Assembly (NCBI RefSeq): GCF_900177535.1
Contig: NZ_FXAJ01000007.1
Coordinates: 62,001-126,000, forward strand
Length of the DNA: 64,000 bases
From: Priestia filamentosa
GTDB taxonomy: Bacteria; Bacillota; Bacilli; Bacillales; Bacillaceae_H
Reading direction: 5' to 3'
Positions 38,828 to 48,584 of this stretch are shown one piece after another. Each line of letters starts with the position of its first letter. Position 1 is the first letter of the stretch. A program made the position numbers and the translations under genes. Under the pieces are notes generated by a model, which saw only the letters and a program-made list of their open reading frames with translations, was not told the DNA's origin and searched no databases.

Positions 38828-39748
38828 CTATGCCTTTTTATTGGTTTTACCCCTTACACCAACAAAATTTGTCCCTACAACACCAATGATAATGATAATT
38901 CCACCAATTAAATGATAGAAGTGGAAAGTTTCTTGTAAAAATAAAACGCCAGCTACAATTGTAATTAGCGTAGCCACATTACTAAAAACACTCATTTTGG
39001 CTGCTTCAATTTTGGACAAAGCAAAATTTGAAAGATATGACGTAACAAGTGATGATAATATTCCTAAATATAAAATAGCTAATACAAAGTCTACATGTAA
39101 AAATGGTTGAAAAAATTCACCCATTGTTCCTTCTATCATACGACTTCCAATTGCCATACTATTAAACACGACAAAACCAAATAATGTCATAACATACGTT
39201 ATAGTTAATAACGAATATTGTTGTGTAAGCTTTCTTGCAAAAACATTATATAAGGCAGAAGCAATAGAGGAAATAATAATAAGTGCACTTCCGACTAAAT
39301 TTGCTGTTTTAGCTCCTGTCCCATTCATCACAAGTAAGTAAATGACGCCAATCACTGATAAACATATAAAAACAAGCTGAACACGTTTTGCTCTCTCCTT
39401 CAAAATTACAATAGCAAATAGCAATGTAAAAATAGGTATTGTAGCTTGTATAATTCCAGCTTCTGAAGAAGATGTCCTAGCTAAACCAAATATTTGAAAA
39501 GCGAAAAATAGCATTGGATATAGCAGTGCTAAAGGTAAGATTCTAGCGATATCTCTCCAACGTATCTTTAATTTATCTTTAGTGAATTGTATAAAAATCG
39601 TCGCTCCAACAAAGGCAATTGTAAAGCGATGAGCAAGTGTGTCTAGTGGTGTAGCCACCACCAAAGTCATTTTAACAAACATAAAGGATAGCCCAATAAT
39701 AAATGCATAGGCTATCGCAGCAATATAAGCTTTACTTTTTTCAGTCAT
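38828..39748 (-). CDS. EamA/DMT-family transporter
   Basis: 306 residues with ten hydrophobic helices in two EamA repeats; the first repeat ends TSSSEAGIIQATIPIFTLL and the second SKIEAAKMSVFSNVATLI, the conserved positions of the family. It probably exports a metabolite or amino acid. It is divergent from the MocR-type regulator gene (117 bp apart), which probably controls it. Confidence 0.88.
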   Translation of the reverse strand: MTEKSKAYIAAIAYAFIIGLSFMFVKMTLVVATPLDTLAHRFTIAFVGATIFIQFTKDKLKIRWRDIARILPLALLYPMLFFAFQIFGLARTSSSEAGIIQATIPIFTLLFAIVILKERAKRVQLVFICLSVIGVIYLLVMNGTGAKTANLVGSALIIISSIASALYNVFARKLTQQYSLLTITYVMTLFGFVVFNSMAIGSRMIEGTMGEFFQPFLHVDFVLAILYLGILSSLVTSYLSNFALSKIEAAKMSVFSNVATLITIVAGVLFLQETFHFYHLIGGIIIIIGVVGTNFVGVRGKTNKKA

Positions 39749-39831
39749 ACAAATTACTCCTTCTATTTTTTATCCGATCGATAAATCCATCATAATCAAT
39801 CTTAGAACTTTTTGCGATATAATAAATACGC

Positions 39832-39849
39832 ATCTGTACCGATACAGAT
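39832..39849. promoter_or_regulatory. Operator palindrome of the MocR-type regulator
   Basis: ATCTGTA-CCGA-TACAGAT lies between TATAAT (39818-39823) and the ribosome site of the regulator gene, a position suited to autorepression. It may also serve the divergent EamA gene. Confidence 0.55.
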
Positions 39850-39865
39850 AATAAGGAGGCCTCAT

Positions 39866-41203
39866 ATGTTTAAATACGAATCGATATACAATAACATAAA
39901 GGATCGAATTCAAATGGCTGATTTACAGGCGGGTGAAAAGTTGCCATCTATTCGCGATTTATCTCAGCAATTTACTTGTAGTAAAAGTACGATATTAACG
40001 GCTCTCAATAAACTAGAAGATCAACACTTGATTTATGCTATTCCTAAAAGTGGTTACTATGTAGTAGATCATCAAATGCCACATAAACCTTCTACTACCG
40101 ATTTTATAGATTTTGCTACATCATCTCCAACATGGCATGCCTTTCCTTATAAAGACTTTCAACATTGCATGAATAAAGCAATTGATACGTATCAAGAAGA
40201 GTTATTTCATTATGGAACCCCAAATGGTTTGCCTTCCTTAATTGATGAGGCTAGAAAACTATTAGAGACGTATCAAATATTTACACATTCAGATCATATT
40301 TTCGTTACTTCAGGCGTTCAGCAAGCTTTGGCGATTCTTAGTCTCATGCCTTTCCCTAATCATCGGAAAACGATACTTGTTGAACAGCCAAGTTATCATC
40401 TTTATATGGACTTTATAAAAACCTATAAGCTACCAGTAATCGGGATTAGAAGGACCGTAAATGGAATTGATTTAGAGGAATTAGAAGAAATTTTCTGTTC
40501 TCATGATATTAAATTTTTCTATACGATGCCACGATTTCATAGTCCTTTAGGCACTTCCTATCGTAAAAAAGAAAAAGAAGCCATTCTATCTTTAGCCGCT
40601 AGATATGATGTTTATATTGTAGAAGATGACTATTTAGCCGATTTTGAACAAAATACAAAAGTAGATCCGCTATTTTCGTATGATACACACAATCATGTGA
40701 TTTATTTAAAAAGTTTTTCTAAAATTATGTTCCCTGGATTACGTATAGGGTTTGCGGTCTTACCACCATTATTAACGCCTCTCTTTCAGAGATATAAAAA
40801 AACAACGGATATTGACAGCTCCATGATTTCACAAGCAGCATTGGAACTTTATATAAAGAGTGGCATGTTTAATCATTATCGTGCTAGAGTAAGCGGTACT
40901 TATGCGGCCCGCGCAACCATACTTCAGCATGCTTTAAGAAAACATTTGTCTGTATATCAATTCCCCTCGGAAATTTGTATGCATAGTCACATTGTATTAC
41001 CAAAGAGAGTCAACTTAAATTTACTTATTTCTCATTTAAATCAACATAAAGTTTTATTAGAACCTATTGATGGAAATTATTTAGATGGCGTTTTGAATGA
41101 AAGAATTTTAAAATTGAATATTTCTAATATAGAAGAATATAAAATTGAAGAAGGAATTAAGAAAATCGCTATAGCGTTAAATAATAGCAAAAACTACTTC
41201 TGA
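39866..41203 (+). CDS. MocR/PdxR-family regulator (GntR HTH + aminotransferase-like)
   Basis: 445 residues from the ATG behind AAGGAGG; a longer upstream reading would cross the operator. The N-terminal winged helix contains LPSIRDLSQQFTCSKSTILTALNKL (about 26-50). The rest is a type I aminotransferase fold with VTSGVQQAL, VEDDYLADF and SFSK (PLP Lys 286) before MFPGLRIGF. Members use PLP as effector and activate or repress genes of vitamin B6, GABA, taurine or amino acid transport. The divergent DMT transporter is the probable target. Confidence 0.9.
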   Translation: MFKYESIYNNIKDRIQMADLQAGEKLPSIRDLSQQFTCSKSTILTALNKLEDQHLIYAIPKSGYYVVDHQMPHKPSTTDFIDFATSSPTWHAFPYKDFQHCMNKAIDTYQEELFHYGTPNGLPSLIDEARKLLETYQIFTHSDHIFVTSGVQQALAILSLMPFPNHRKTILVEQPSYHLYMDFIKTYKLPVIGIRRTVNGIDLEELEEIFCSHDIKFFYTMPRFHSPLGTSYRKKEKEAILSLAARYDVYIVEDDYLADFEQNTKVDPLFSYDTHNHVIYLKSFSKIMFPGLRIGFAVLPPLLTPLFQRYKKTTDIDSSMISQAALELYIKSGMFNHYRARVSGTYAARATILQHALRKHLSVYQFPSEICMHSHIVLPKRVNLNLLISHLNQHKVLLEPIDGNYLDGVLNERILKLNISNIEEYKIEEGIKKIAIALNNSKNYF

Positions 41204-41673
41204 TAAGAAAGATGATTCAATGATACATTTCCAGGTTATGGGGTGATATTGATAATGATAGTAATGGAAAAAAATCAGTTTAGTTGTTTTTATAACCAGA
41301 GCAAAGATGAACACTATACTTTAGATGTCAAAAAATGAGTTTTTGGAGTAATACATACAAATGTAGGCAAGTGATTTAGTGTATAAATTAGATACTGAGT
41401 GTTAGTTATTATGGATATATTGCTATTATAAAATTTAATATCATTGAATTAACATTTTAGCAAAAACAAGCTAATCATTAGTAATAGAATAAACATACGA
41501 TATGCACGGCTAGTTCACAAAACAGGGTAAAAAATAACGATTAATAATTCGAAATAAGACAAAGAAAAATCCTTCTAAATATGTTTCTAATCCAAATGTA
41601 AAAATCTCTAGTTCCCCTGTTATTATGCTAAATTCTCTTTTCATTCATGTTTAATAAAGCATTAATATAAAAT
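41204..41673. other. AT-rich intergenic region
   Basis: No convincing gene, RNA or terminator is visible; a 27-codon frame at 41255-41338 lacks a proper ribosome site. Confidence 0.4.
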
Positions 41674-42777
41674 TTATTGCTCGTTCCATTTCTTTTTAAA
41701 ATACGAACGGATACTAGAGATTAGCAGCATACACGAAGGAACAATGACAAACATAACGAAAGAAATAATCTCTGTAACGAAACCTTCTTCCCCTTGTTCT
41801 GAAAAACTAGAAGCCATTGTAAGAGATAGAAAAATAACAATAATTCCTATGGGTAAAAGAATGGGATGATACCTGTTTAATTTAAATAAATCAGCAATTC
41901 CAATAATCGCACTATACAAATAGACCGATGCTTTGAAAAAGACAGTAATCAATAATGTAAAAACCACAATGGCGTCAAGTCTTTCAATAAAATCCAACAG
42001 ATTGACCTTCCCAACTGCTGTTAACGTTGGAAAGGTAGACTTTTGCATCACTTCTACACCAAGAACAGATATATTTAACATGACCGTCCATCCTAAAATA
42101 AGTCCGCTTGAAATTAAGGCTGTCAGCCATACTCTCTTTACTAATTGAGGTTGATTTAAATATGGCGCGATCACCGTAAAGGCTATCATTTCACCAAACG
42201 GGAAAATGAGTAGATGAGGAAAAGCTGTAGTAAAGATAGGTTTCCATCCGTGTTCAAGAAAAGGAAGGATATGCTTAAAATCAACATCTCCTGATACAAG
42301 AACAAAAAAATTCCCCGCTCCCCCTAACAAAAGTAAAATAACAATAAATACTTCCGCTGTCCTCCCTACTACTTCCACTCCTAGATGAATGACATAGCAT
42401 ATCACTAACACAAGTGTAAGATTGATTGCCAATAAGGGGGTTTCTGTTAAGGTAGACGAAACTAATAAATCTCCGAATTCCCGTATGTTTCTCCCGCAAA
42501 TATACAAAAAGTAGACACAGTATAACAAACCAACAATCCATCCAACGTATTTACCGAATATTTCACGTGTATATCCCGTAAGAAGTAAGTTAGGATACTG
42601 ACGAAATAAAAAATAATAGATAAACGATAAGATAACCCCTCCACTCATTGCTAGGAGAATGGAAAGCCAGACATCCTTTCCCGCCTCTCCTCCGTAGCTG
42701 ACAACCAAGGCTGTTCCTAACTCAAAGATAAACATCATAGCAAAGAGTTGAATTCCGCTTATTTTCGCTTTCTCCAT
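41674..42777 (-). CDS. GerAB-type spore germination permease, orphan
   Basis: 367 residues, about ten membrane helices; starts KISGIQLFAMMFIFELGTALVV and continues with GKDVWLSILLAMSGG, a pattern typical of the spore permease family (B subunit of germinant receptors, APC superfamily). In complete receptors it is flanked by an A subunit (GerAA) and a lipoprotein C subunit (GerAC). Neither is adjacent here, so it must work with subunits encoded elsewhere or be an evolving leftover. Good ribosome site GGGAG. Expected to be expressed in the forespore. Confidence 0.9.
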   Translation of the reverse strand: MEKAKISGIQLFAMMFIFELGTALVVSYGGEAGKDVWLSILLAMSGGVILSFIYYFLFRQYPNLLLTGYTREIFGKYVGWIVGLLYCVYFLYICGRNIREFGDLLVSSTLTETPLLAINLTLVLVICYVIHLGVEVVGRTAEVFIVILLLLGGAGNFFVLVSGDVDFKHILPFLEHGWKPIFTTAFPHLLIFPFGEMIAFTVIAPYLNQPQLVKRVWLTALISSGLILGWTVMLNISVLGVEVMQKSTFPTLTAVGKVNLLDFIERLDAIVVFTLLITVFFKASVYLYSAIIGIADLFKLNRYHPILLPIGIIVIFLSLTMASSFSEQGEEGFVTEIISFVMFVIVPSCMLLISSIRSYFKKKWNEQ

Positions 42778-42977
42778 TCATTAAAAACTCCCTTCTTCGC
42801 TTATATCTATTGGTTTATATAGGATTTGGCTGTCATACTTGTTTAACGAATGAAGCGACCTGGAATGAGTGTTGAAACAGCTGACAGGAACATGTGAATA
42901 TCATTTTCATACAACATCAATAAGATGAAGTTGAGCCATAACACTTCTATAAAGTTATTTATTATCTTTAAAAATGA

Positions 42978-43001
42978 GAAAACGACTGATTCAAGTCGTT
43001 T
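42978..43001 (-). terminator. Terminator of the DUF3231 gene
   Basis: GAAACGACTTGAATCAGTCGTTTTC on the minus strand folds into an 8-9 bp stem; it lies about 90 bp after the stop. Confidence 0.65.
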
Positions 43002-43092
43002 CTTCTCGTTTTATAATCTAGATGATATCCAAAGCTTATTTACATTATTATATTTTTACGAACTTGTTCTTTCATAAACTCTTCTTACAGAT

Positions 43093-44106
43093 TCATTCCT
43101 TCTTTTTTACCAGTTTCTCTTTATCTAATGTTGTAGGAGGCTGCTCCATCCATTTATTCTTAATCATGATATCGGCTCCATCCTTAGCATACTGAGCCAC
43201 CTCAAAGGATAAACGTTCATAATTAAGAATGAGGTCCGTTCTTTGACTAGCTGATGCTGCTGTGGCGTAATTTCCTGTTCCTGTTGCACTTAACATCCCC
43301 ATATGAAACATAGCCAGTTTATCCGAAAAAGGCGGTGTTGTAGCATCTGTAATGGCAACATCAGATGAAATAGGCGATTCTATATCGCTATCGAGAAGAA
43401 TCCTTGTGAAAATCCGCATATGTTTTCGGGAAATATCTCTTCCTCTTAACATCCATTTTTGAATTTCTTCATGAGGGGAGACTTGGGCAAAACTAAGAGA
43501 CAGTTTACTTCCGATATGGTTAGTGACACTATTCATGTATAGATGGGAAATTTCTATAGCATTTAATGGCCGTTGTTTACTGAATAGAGAAAAACCACTT
43601 AAATATTTGTGACTATCTACAAAATCCGTTTTGGTTGGGTACGGGATATAAGGTGCTCGAATATATAACCCCTTTTCTAATAATAAATCTGTCGTTTTAT
43701 CAAATAAATCAGATGTTTCTCGCAGTCCTTTTATAAAATATGTTTTGAGGTCTTTCCTCGCCCCCATAGAGGTGAACCCACTATATCCAAGCATCCCTAC
43801 TCTAGTCATATGAGCTAAATATTGAAGGATAAAAGCATCTGTATATAACCGAGGAGCATTCACATTCACATCCTTATCTGTAAATCCTGTCGGGAGTGGA
43901 ATCTGTTCCTGTTGAAATAATATGGTTAACTCCTTAATATGAGCACAAGAGACATCATACGCCTCTTGAATAAGGGGACGTATATCTTCATCTTCTATCG
44001 TTTGTAAGAAATAAGATAATACACATGCGGACATACTATCTTGCATATAGTTCGTCCAAATACAAGCTATTTCAGCTGAAGTTAGCTGAGTAGGATGTGT
44101 CGTCAT
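43093..44106 (-). CDS. DUF3231 protein
   Basis: 337 residues in two repeated ferritin-like four-helix halves. The first starts LTSAEIACIWTNYMQDSMSACVL and contains FTDKDVNVNAPRLYTDAF. The second starts LNAIEISHLYMNSVTNHIGSKL. The repeat of the [ST/NA]-EI-xx-[LI]-[WY]-xx-[YM] pattern is the mark of DUF3231. Homologues are common in spore-forming Bacillaceae; no function is established to my knowledge. Strong ribosome site GGAGGT. Single gene. Confidence 0.85.
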   Translation of the reverse strand: MTTHPTQLTSAEIACIWTNYMQDSMSACVLSYFLQTIEDEDIRPLIQEAYDVSCAHIKELTILFQQEQIPLPTGFTDKDVNVNAPRLYTDAFILQYLAHMTRVGMLGYSGFTSMGARKDLKTYFIKGLRETSDLFDKTTDLLLEKGLYIRAPYIPYPTKTDFVDSHKYLSGFSLFSKQRPLNAIEISHLYMNSVTNHIGSKLSLSFAQVSPHEEIQKWMLRGRDISRKHMRIFTRILLDSDIESPISSDVAITDATTPPFSDKLAMFHMGMLSATGTGNYATAASASQRTDLILNYERLSFEVAQYAKDGADIMIKNKWMEQPPTTLDKEKLVKKKE

Positions 44107-44216
44107 AATTTAGGTACCTCCAGAGAATAATTGTTCAGGATATGTATATTATTTACAGGTTGAATCTAAATTATTATGACGAAAGCCAAGAGATAATCTC
44201 CCTTAGCCTTTATTTA

Positions 44217-44690
44217 TTAGTTGTATCTTTTTCCTGCTTCAAACCAACTTACAAAATGATGAGTAATTAATAGTAAAACAGCATAAATCATAATATTTAG
44301 ATATCCCCATTTAAGTGGTTTTGCTAGCTCTGTATAATGCCCTATCAAAAAAGCATATAATTCTGTCATCCCCGCAAAAAGCACATAATGAAGAATAATT
44401 CGTGCTACACTTTTAGACTTTGGATATGTTAACTCAAAAAACATTGCGAAAGCTGGATAAATCATATAATGCAATGAAAAACTAAGCTTTGTTGCATAAG
44501 GAAATTCTCTAAAGGGAAATTCAATACGTTTAAAATAGACGGAATAAAAAATATATATCCATGATAAAGTTTGAGCAAATAAGAACGAGATGTGAGCTTT
44601 TCCTTTTACGTCACGGGGGACTTTACCGATATACAAAATAATAACTAGTAGCCATGAAATTGCTAAAATGACAACTTCTTTTTTCATCAT
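44217..44690 (-). CDS. CBO0543-type small membrane protein, copy 1
   Basis: 157 residues with four to five membrane helices; SLHYMIYPAFAMFFELTYPKSKS is shared in pattern with the gene just upstream (FEFFLFPVLAILFSLNYPTYQP). The two genes are adjacent (TAA of one is followed directly by ATG of the other), so they are co-translated and arose by duplication. The family is widespread in spore-formers and uncharacterised. Confidence 0.75.
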   Translation of the reverse strand: MMKKEVVILAISWLLVIILYIGKVPRDVKGKAHISFLFAQTLSWIYIFYSVYFKRIEFPFREFPYATKLSFSLHYMIYPAFAMFFELTYPKSKSVARIILHYVLFAGMTELYAFLIGHYTELAKPLKWGYLNIMIYAVLLLITHHFVSWFEAGKRYN

Positions 44691-45173
44691 TTACTCCTTT
44701 AACCACTTCTTCTTATACCAAGAATAATATTGATGGTTGAGAAATAAAGAAATCCATACCGTAATGAAAGTCCAATACCATTTCCATTCATCATACTCAA
44801 CAAGGTTGGTTTTCCATTCTAATAAAACTTCTATAAAAGTGAAAATGCCAATAATGAATGTATAGTAAAAGAATCGCAACCATAAAGGCTGATAAGTAGG
44901 ATAATTTAGGCTAAATAAAATAGCTAATACGGGAAATAAAAAAAATTCAAAATTAAAACTTGTCTTATTTATTTCATTTACTCTTGGTAATAATGCTACA
45001 GGATAGCTAATCCACTTCATTTGTACTACAAAAAGGCCAGATACCCATGTGATGGTTTGAAGAAATAAAGCTATAATCCAAGCTTCCCTTGCTTTCTCAC
45101 GCGGCACAAACTTCCATATTAAAAATACTCCGATAAATAAAGAACTTAATAATATCCACCGATCTATAAACAA
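44691..45173 (-). CDS. CBO0543-type small membrane protein, copy 2
   Basis: 160 residues, TTG start seven bases after AAAGGAG. About five hydrophobic helices; FNFEFFLFPVLAILFSLNYP is the recognisable family block. It is the first gene of the pair. Its role is unknown. Confidence 0.75.
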   Translation of the reverse strand: MFIDRWILLSSLFIGVFLIWKFVPREKAREAWIIALFLQTITWVSGLFVVQMKWISYPVALLPRVNEINKTSFNFEFFLFPVLAILFSLNYPTYQPLWLRFFYYTFIIGIFTFIEVLLEWKTNLVEYDEWKWYWTFITVWISLFLNHQYYSWYKKKWLKE

Positions 45174-45241
45174 TTAAAGTCTCCTTTCAAGACTTTAATA
45201 ATATCCCCATTTTTCTTCTGTTTATAAATTTCCCCATACAA

Positions 45242-45270
45242 AAACTCACTAAGACATAACTTAGTGAGTT
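45242..45270. terminator. Stem-loop
   Basis: AACTCACTAAG pairs with CTTAGTGAGTT. No clear T run follows on either strand. A second, weaker hairpin with TGTGCC arms lies at about 45330-45375. Confidence 0.5.
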
Positions 45271-45487
45271 AGAAAATGGATAGATTATGTATTTTCAATT
45301 TACATAAAACATCTTTGGGAAAGTTAGAGAGGCGCGGCTCCCGTATCGCTTAAAAGTTCTGTGCCTTTTCTTTTTTTGTTACTCTATAAATGTACTCGAT
45401 AAAAAACTTAAATAAACTCCCCCTATAGGTTAAGTAAATATTTTCACCCCCCCCTACTAAATGCATTTTGGAAAGCTATTTATAAAG

Positions 45488-45518
45488 AAAAAAGCAACAA
45501 TTCTAACGTTGCTTTTTT
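45488..45518. terminator. Terminator of the DUF817 gene
   Basis: AAAAAAGCAAC and GTTGCTTTTTT arms; placed to end the minus-strand DUF817 transcript. Confidence 0.8.
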
Positions 45519-45649
45519 CAGTTTATCTTATTCGCAATTTTATCCACTAGAGGAACTTCAACTTCCAAAAACCCAATGCCTTATTATGCTAAGGATTTGA
45601 CTTTTTAAAAGAGAGTTCTTAACAGCATAAAAATTAACTAGTATCTATC

Positions 45650-46414
45650 CTAATAGGTTTCTCCCTTAACCTGCTTTAACGTCGCTACTATAAGAAAGCT
45701 AACAATCACTAATAAGAGCCATGAACTCACCTTTCCTAGATGTACGAGGCTCCATGCATCAGTTTGATTTGGGTATTCCCATGCTCCAAAGAACGTTGCG
45801 ATATTTTCGGCTATCCATATAAAAAAACCGATGAGCGCAAAAGAAAGGGCGATTGGCATACGGTAACGAGTTCCATTCACTTCGTATGTGACCCATGATT
45901 GCCAAAAGACGATAATAACAAGTCCAGATAACCACCAACGAATATCAATCCAATAATGGTGGGTGAAAAAGTTCAAATAAATTGCCGCTGCAAGAGGTAC
46001 AACTACCAAAAATGATGGCCATTTAATCAGTTCAACCTTAAATCTCCTCCACGCCTGGCAAAGATAACTCGCTACACTTGCGTACATGAATCCGCTATAC
46101 AAAGGTACTCCAAAAATTTTAGAATATCCTTCCTCTGGGTAAGACCAGGAACCCATATGTACCTTAAAAAGTTCAAGAAAGAGTCCAATAAGGTGAAACA
46201 ATGTGATAACCTTTAGTTCATCCTGTGTTTCAAGCCCAGAACGCACCATCCACCACTGCATCAGAAGACAGATGATGAGCAGCCAGTCATATCGCGGCAG
46301 GAAAGATATTGGCAGGATTTGTGTAAAAGCCAAAGAGGCAAAAATAACGACAGGAAACAAACATGAGAGGGCCTGCTCCCAACCAAAACGAACGAGTTGT
46401 TTTAGTGCCCTCAT
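45650..46414 (-). CDS. DUF817 membrane protein (YoaT-like)
   Basis: 254 residues from the ATG that follows GGGGAAC by six bases. About eight membrane helices. FKVHMGSWSYPEEGYSKIFG, VPLYSGFMYASVASYLCQAW and NIATFFGAWEYPNQ are conserved blocks of this family, which includes B. subtilis YoaT. Function unknown. Single gene. Confidence 0.85.
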   Translation of the reverse strand: MRALKQLVRFGWEQALSCLFPVVIFASLAFTQILPISFLPRYDWLLIICLLMQWWMVRSGLETQDELKVITLFHLIGLFLELFKVHMGSWSYPEEGYSKIFGVPLYSGFMYASVASYLCQAWRRFKVELIKWPSFLVVVPLAAAIYLNFFTHHYWIDIRWWLSGLVIIVFWQSWVTYEVNGTRYRMPIALSFALIGFFIWIAENIATFFGAWEYPNQTDAWSLVHLGKVSSWLLLVIVSFLIVATLKQVKGETY

Positions 46415-46549
46415 GATTCTGTTCCCCAAAGTTTTTTTCTAAATATATGGAAGTCCTGCTTAGTGTAGCTGAATAGATTTAGGGTTATATACATAAGTTC
46501 ACCCCTGAATAACTTTCTCTTCCTCTCTATGTTACATATTCCTACTTTA

Positions 46550-46771
46550 TTAATCTTGGGTATCTTCATCACGTCTGTATTCTAGAAGATCTCCTGGTTG
46601 ACATTCTAATGCTTTGCAAATCGCCTCTAAAGTTGATAATCGAACTGCCTTTGCCTTTCCATTTTTCAATATAGAAAGATTAGCCATCGTTATTCCAACC
46701 CTCTCCGAAAGTTCCGTAACGCTCATTTTCCTTTTAGCCAGCATCACATCGATATTGATTATAATTGCCAT
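46550..46771 (-). CDS. Xre/Cro-type small transcription regulator
   Basis: 73 residues starting MAIIINIDVMLAKRKMSVTELS; the ATG is six bases after GAGGTG, and the GTG inside that site is not the start. The helix-turn-helix is SVTELSERVGITMANLSIL, followed by ALECQPGDLLEY. It belongs to the short regulators that accompany DUF2975 membrane proteins, here 10 bp upstream on the same strand. The pair forms a small operon; the membrane protein may control the regulator. Confidence 0.88.
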   Translation of the reverse strand: MAIIINIDVMLAKRKMSVTELSERVGITMANLSILKNGKAKAVRLSTLEAICKALECQPGDLLEYRRDEDTQD

Positions 46772-46781
46772 TGTGTTCACC

Positions 46782-47264
46782 TCAGACCGTTAAGTCATTT
46801 TCTGATTTTATATCAATCGCTTCTTTTAATAGTTTTTGAAGAACAGCAGCAAAGACCCCAATTACCATTGAAGCAAAAATAATCACCAATCCAATTAATA
46901 TAATACCTGGGGCGTCGTCTTTCTCCGCTATGAGATATAAAAGTGGCATGCCGCCCACATATAAGATACTGATTGTGATGGCACAGTATTTTATATTCTT
47001 TAAAGCTTTTACAGAAATTATAGAGAACGCTTTATTCTTGTCAATATAGCTTAAAAGTTTAAAAGCTTGATACAGAGCAATGTAAAAAGGGATCGCCGCT
47101 GCATACAAATCAATGAAAATAAGATATTTTATATACGCCATATCTGGGTACAACTCTGCTGCATAGCTCCCTACCTCAGGCACTAAAAATATGCATAAAG
47201 CAAGAACTGGAATTCCCATGAGAATAACAGCTATCTTTAAAAAGAAGGTTGTTCCTTTGTTCAT
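46782..47264 (-). CDS. DUF2975 membrane protein
   Basis: 160 residues from the ATG six bases after GAGGTG. Four membrane helices; YIKYLIFIDLYAAAIPFYIALYQAFKLL followed by IDKNKAFSIISVKALKNIK is the family core. It precedes and is probably translated together with the Xre-type regulator. Function is not established. Confidence 0.85.
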   Translation of the reverse strand: MNKGTTFFLKIAVILMGIPVLALCIFLVPEVGSYAAELYPDMAYIKYLIFIDLYAAAIPFYIALYQAFKLLSYIDKNKAFSIISVKALKNIKYCAITISILYVGGMPLLYLIAEKDDAPGIILIGLVIIFASMVIGVFAAVLQKLLKEAIDIKSENDLTV

Positions 47265-47502
47265 AAAAAGCACCTCACTTATTTAGTATCAACTTGAATC
47301 TAACACATAGTTTATTGATTTACAATAAATTTTTATTCATTATTGCTATTTTTTTATTGCTAAGTAAATGATAATTTTGACAAAAATAATGAGTTAGCTT
47401 GGTTAGAAAACTATGATTCTATCTCGTACTCCCCAAAAATAGATTTTACTTATTGTTAGAAAATATTATCGAATTAAGTAAAATAGCTGTAGTAACAGGA
47501 AT

Positions 47503-47534
47503 AAAAAAAGCTTTGGTTAGCCCAAAGCTTTTTT
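47503..47534. terminator. Terminator of the mannose operon
   Basis: AAAAAAGCTTTGG pairs with CCAAAGCTTTTTT; it lies about 90 bp after the manA stop. Confidence 0.88.
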
Positions 47535-47622
47535 ATACTTATTTTGTAGGGAAAATGTCATTAAACAGATTCTCTAGTATTATCAGTAACAAGTAATATA
47601 TTACGCTTAATAAATACAATTC

Positions 47623-48567
47623 TTACAAACTTGAAACAATACATTTAGTATCACCAACAAGTTCATATTCTCCAAAGCTAGTAGGCAATATAAAATGATC
47701 TCCCTTTTTGAAGAAATAACGTTTATTTTCCTTTATTAGTTCCCCTTCTCCATCAATTATGCTAACAAGAAGAAATTGCTTTTGCTGTTTTAAATGGGCT
47801 AACCCATTTAGCTCCCATTTTTCTACCGAAAAATAATCTCCTTGAACAAAGTGTGTTATGCTCAAATTTTCTACTTTTTGATGCATAATTGATAGTTGAT
47901 TTTGTGTAAATGGTGTCTCAGTCACTTCAATACTCTTTTCAAGATGAATCTCACGTAAATTCCCTTCAGTATCTCTTCTATCATAATCATATAATCGATA
48001 AGTTGTATCTGAATTCTGCTGTGTTTCTAATATTAAAATCCCTTTACCAATCGCATGAACCGTTCCGCTTGGGACATAGAAGAAATCTCCTGGTTTTACC
48101 TTTTTTCGATGTAACAGTTTGTTCCATTCTTGATTTTCAATCATAGCAATTAATTCTTCTTTTGTTTTTGCATGATGCCCATAAATAATTTCTGCATCTT
48201 CTACAGCATCAATTACATACCAACACTCTGTTTTTCCTAGTTCTCCATTTTCATGGATACTAGCATATTCATCATTTGGATGAACTTGAACAGATAAGTC
48301 TTGATTGGCATCTAAGATTTTTGTAAGAAGAGGAAAACGTTCTCCCTCCGCATTCCCAAATAAATCTCGATGTTCTTCCCATAATTCACCTAAAGATAAT
48401 CCTTTATATTTTCCGTTCTTAACAACACTTTGTCCATGTGGATGCGCTGAAAAAGCCCAGCACTCCCCAGTTTGACTTGATGGAATCTCATATCCAAAAG
48501 AAACTAATCTTGTTCCCCCCCAAATTCTTTCTTGAAAAACTGGTGCAAAAAATAATGGTTCAGTCAT
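47623..48567 (-). CDS. manA: Mannose-6-phosphate isomerase, class I
   Basis: 314 residues. It converts mannose-6-phosphate to fructose-6-phosphate. The cupin metal site shows in VQVHPNDEYA, GKTECWYV and PSGTVHAIGKG, and RIWGGTRL near the start is typical. Good ribosome site TGGAGG. It lies 17 bp after the mannose PTS gene on the same strand, so uptake and the next step are co-expressed. Confidence 0.95.
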   Translation of the reverse strand: MTEPLFFAPVFQERIWGGTRLVSFGYEIPSSQTGECWAFSAHPHGQSVVKNGKYKGLSLGELWEEHRDLFGNAEGERFPLLTKILDANQDLSVQVHPNDEYASIHENGELGKTECWYVIDAVEDAEIIYGHHAKTKEELIAMIENQEWNKLLHRKKVKPGDFFYVPSGTVHAIGKGILILETQQNSDTTYRLYDYDRRDTEGNLREIHLEKSIEVTETPFTQNQLSIMHQKVENLSITHFVQGDYFSVEKWELNGLAHLKQQKQFLLVSIIDGEGELIKENKRYFFKKGDHFILPTSFGEYELVGDTKCIVSSL

Positions 48568-48584
48568 AATTAAAATCCTCCATT

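Noticed and set aside
41255-41338. 27-codon frame
   Set aside because: No ribosome site at proper distance, no family likeness, too short to support.
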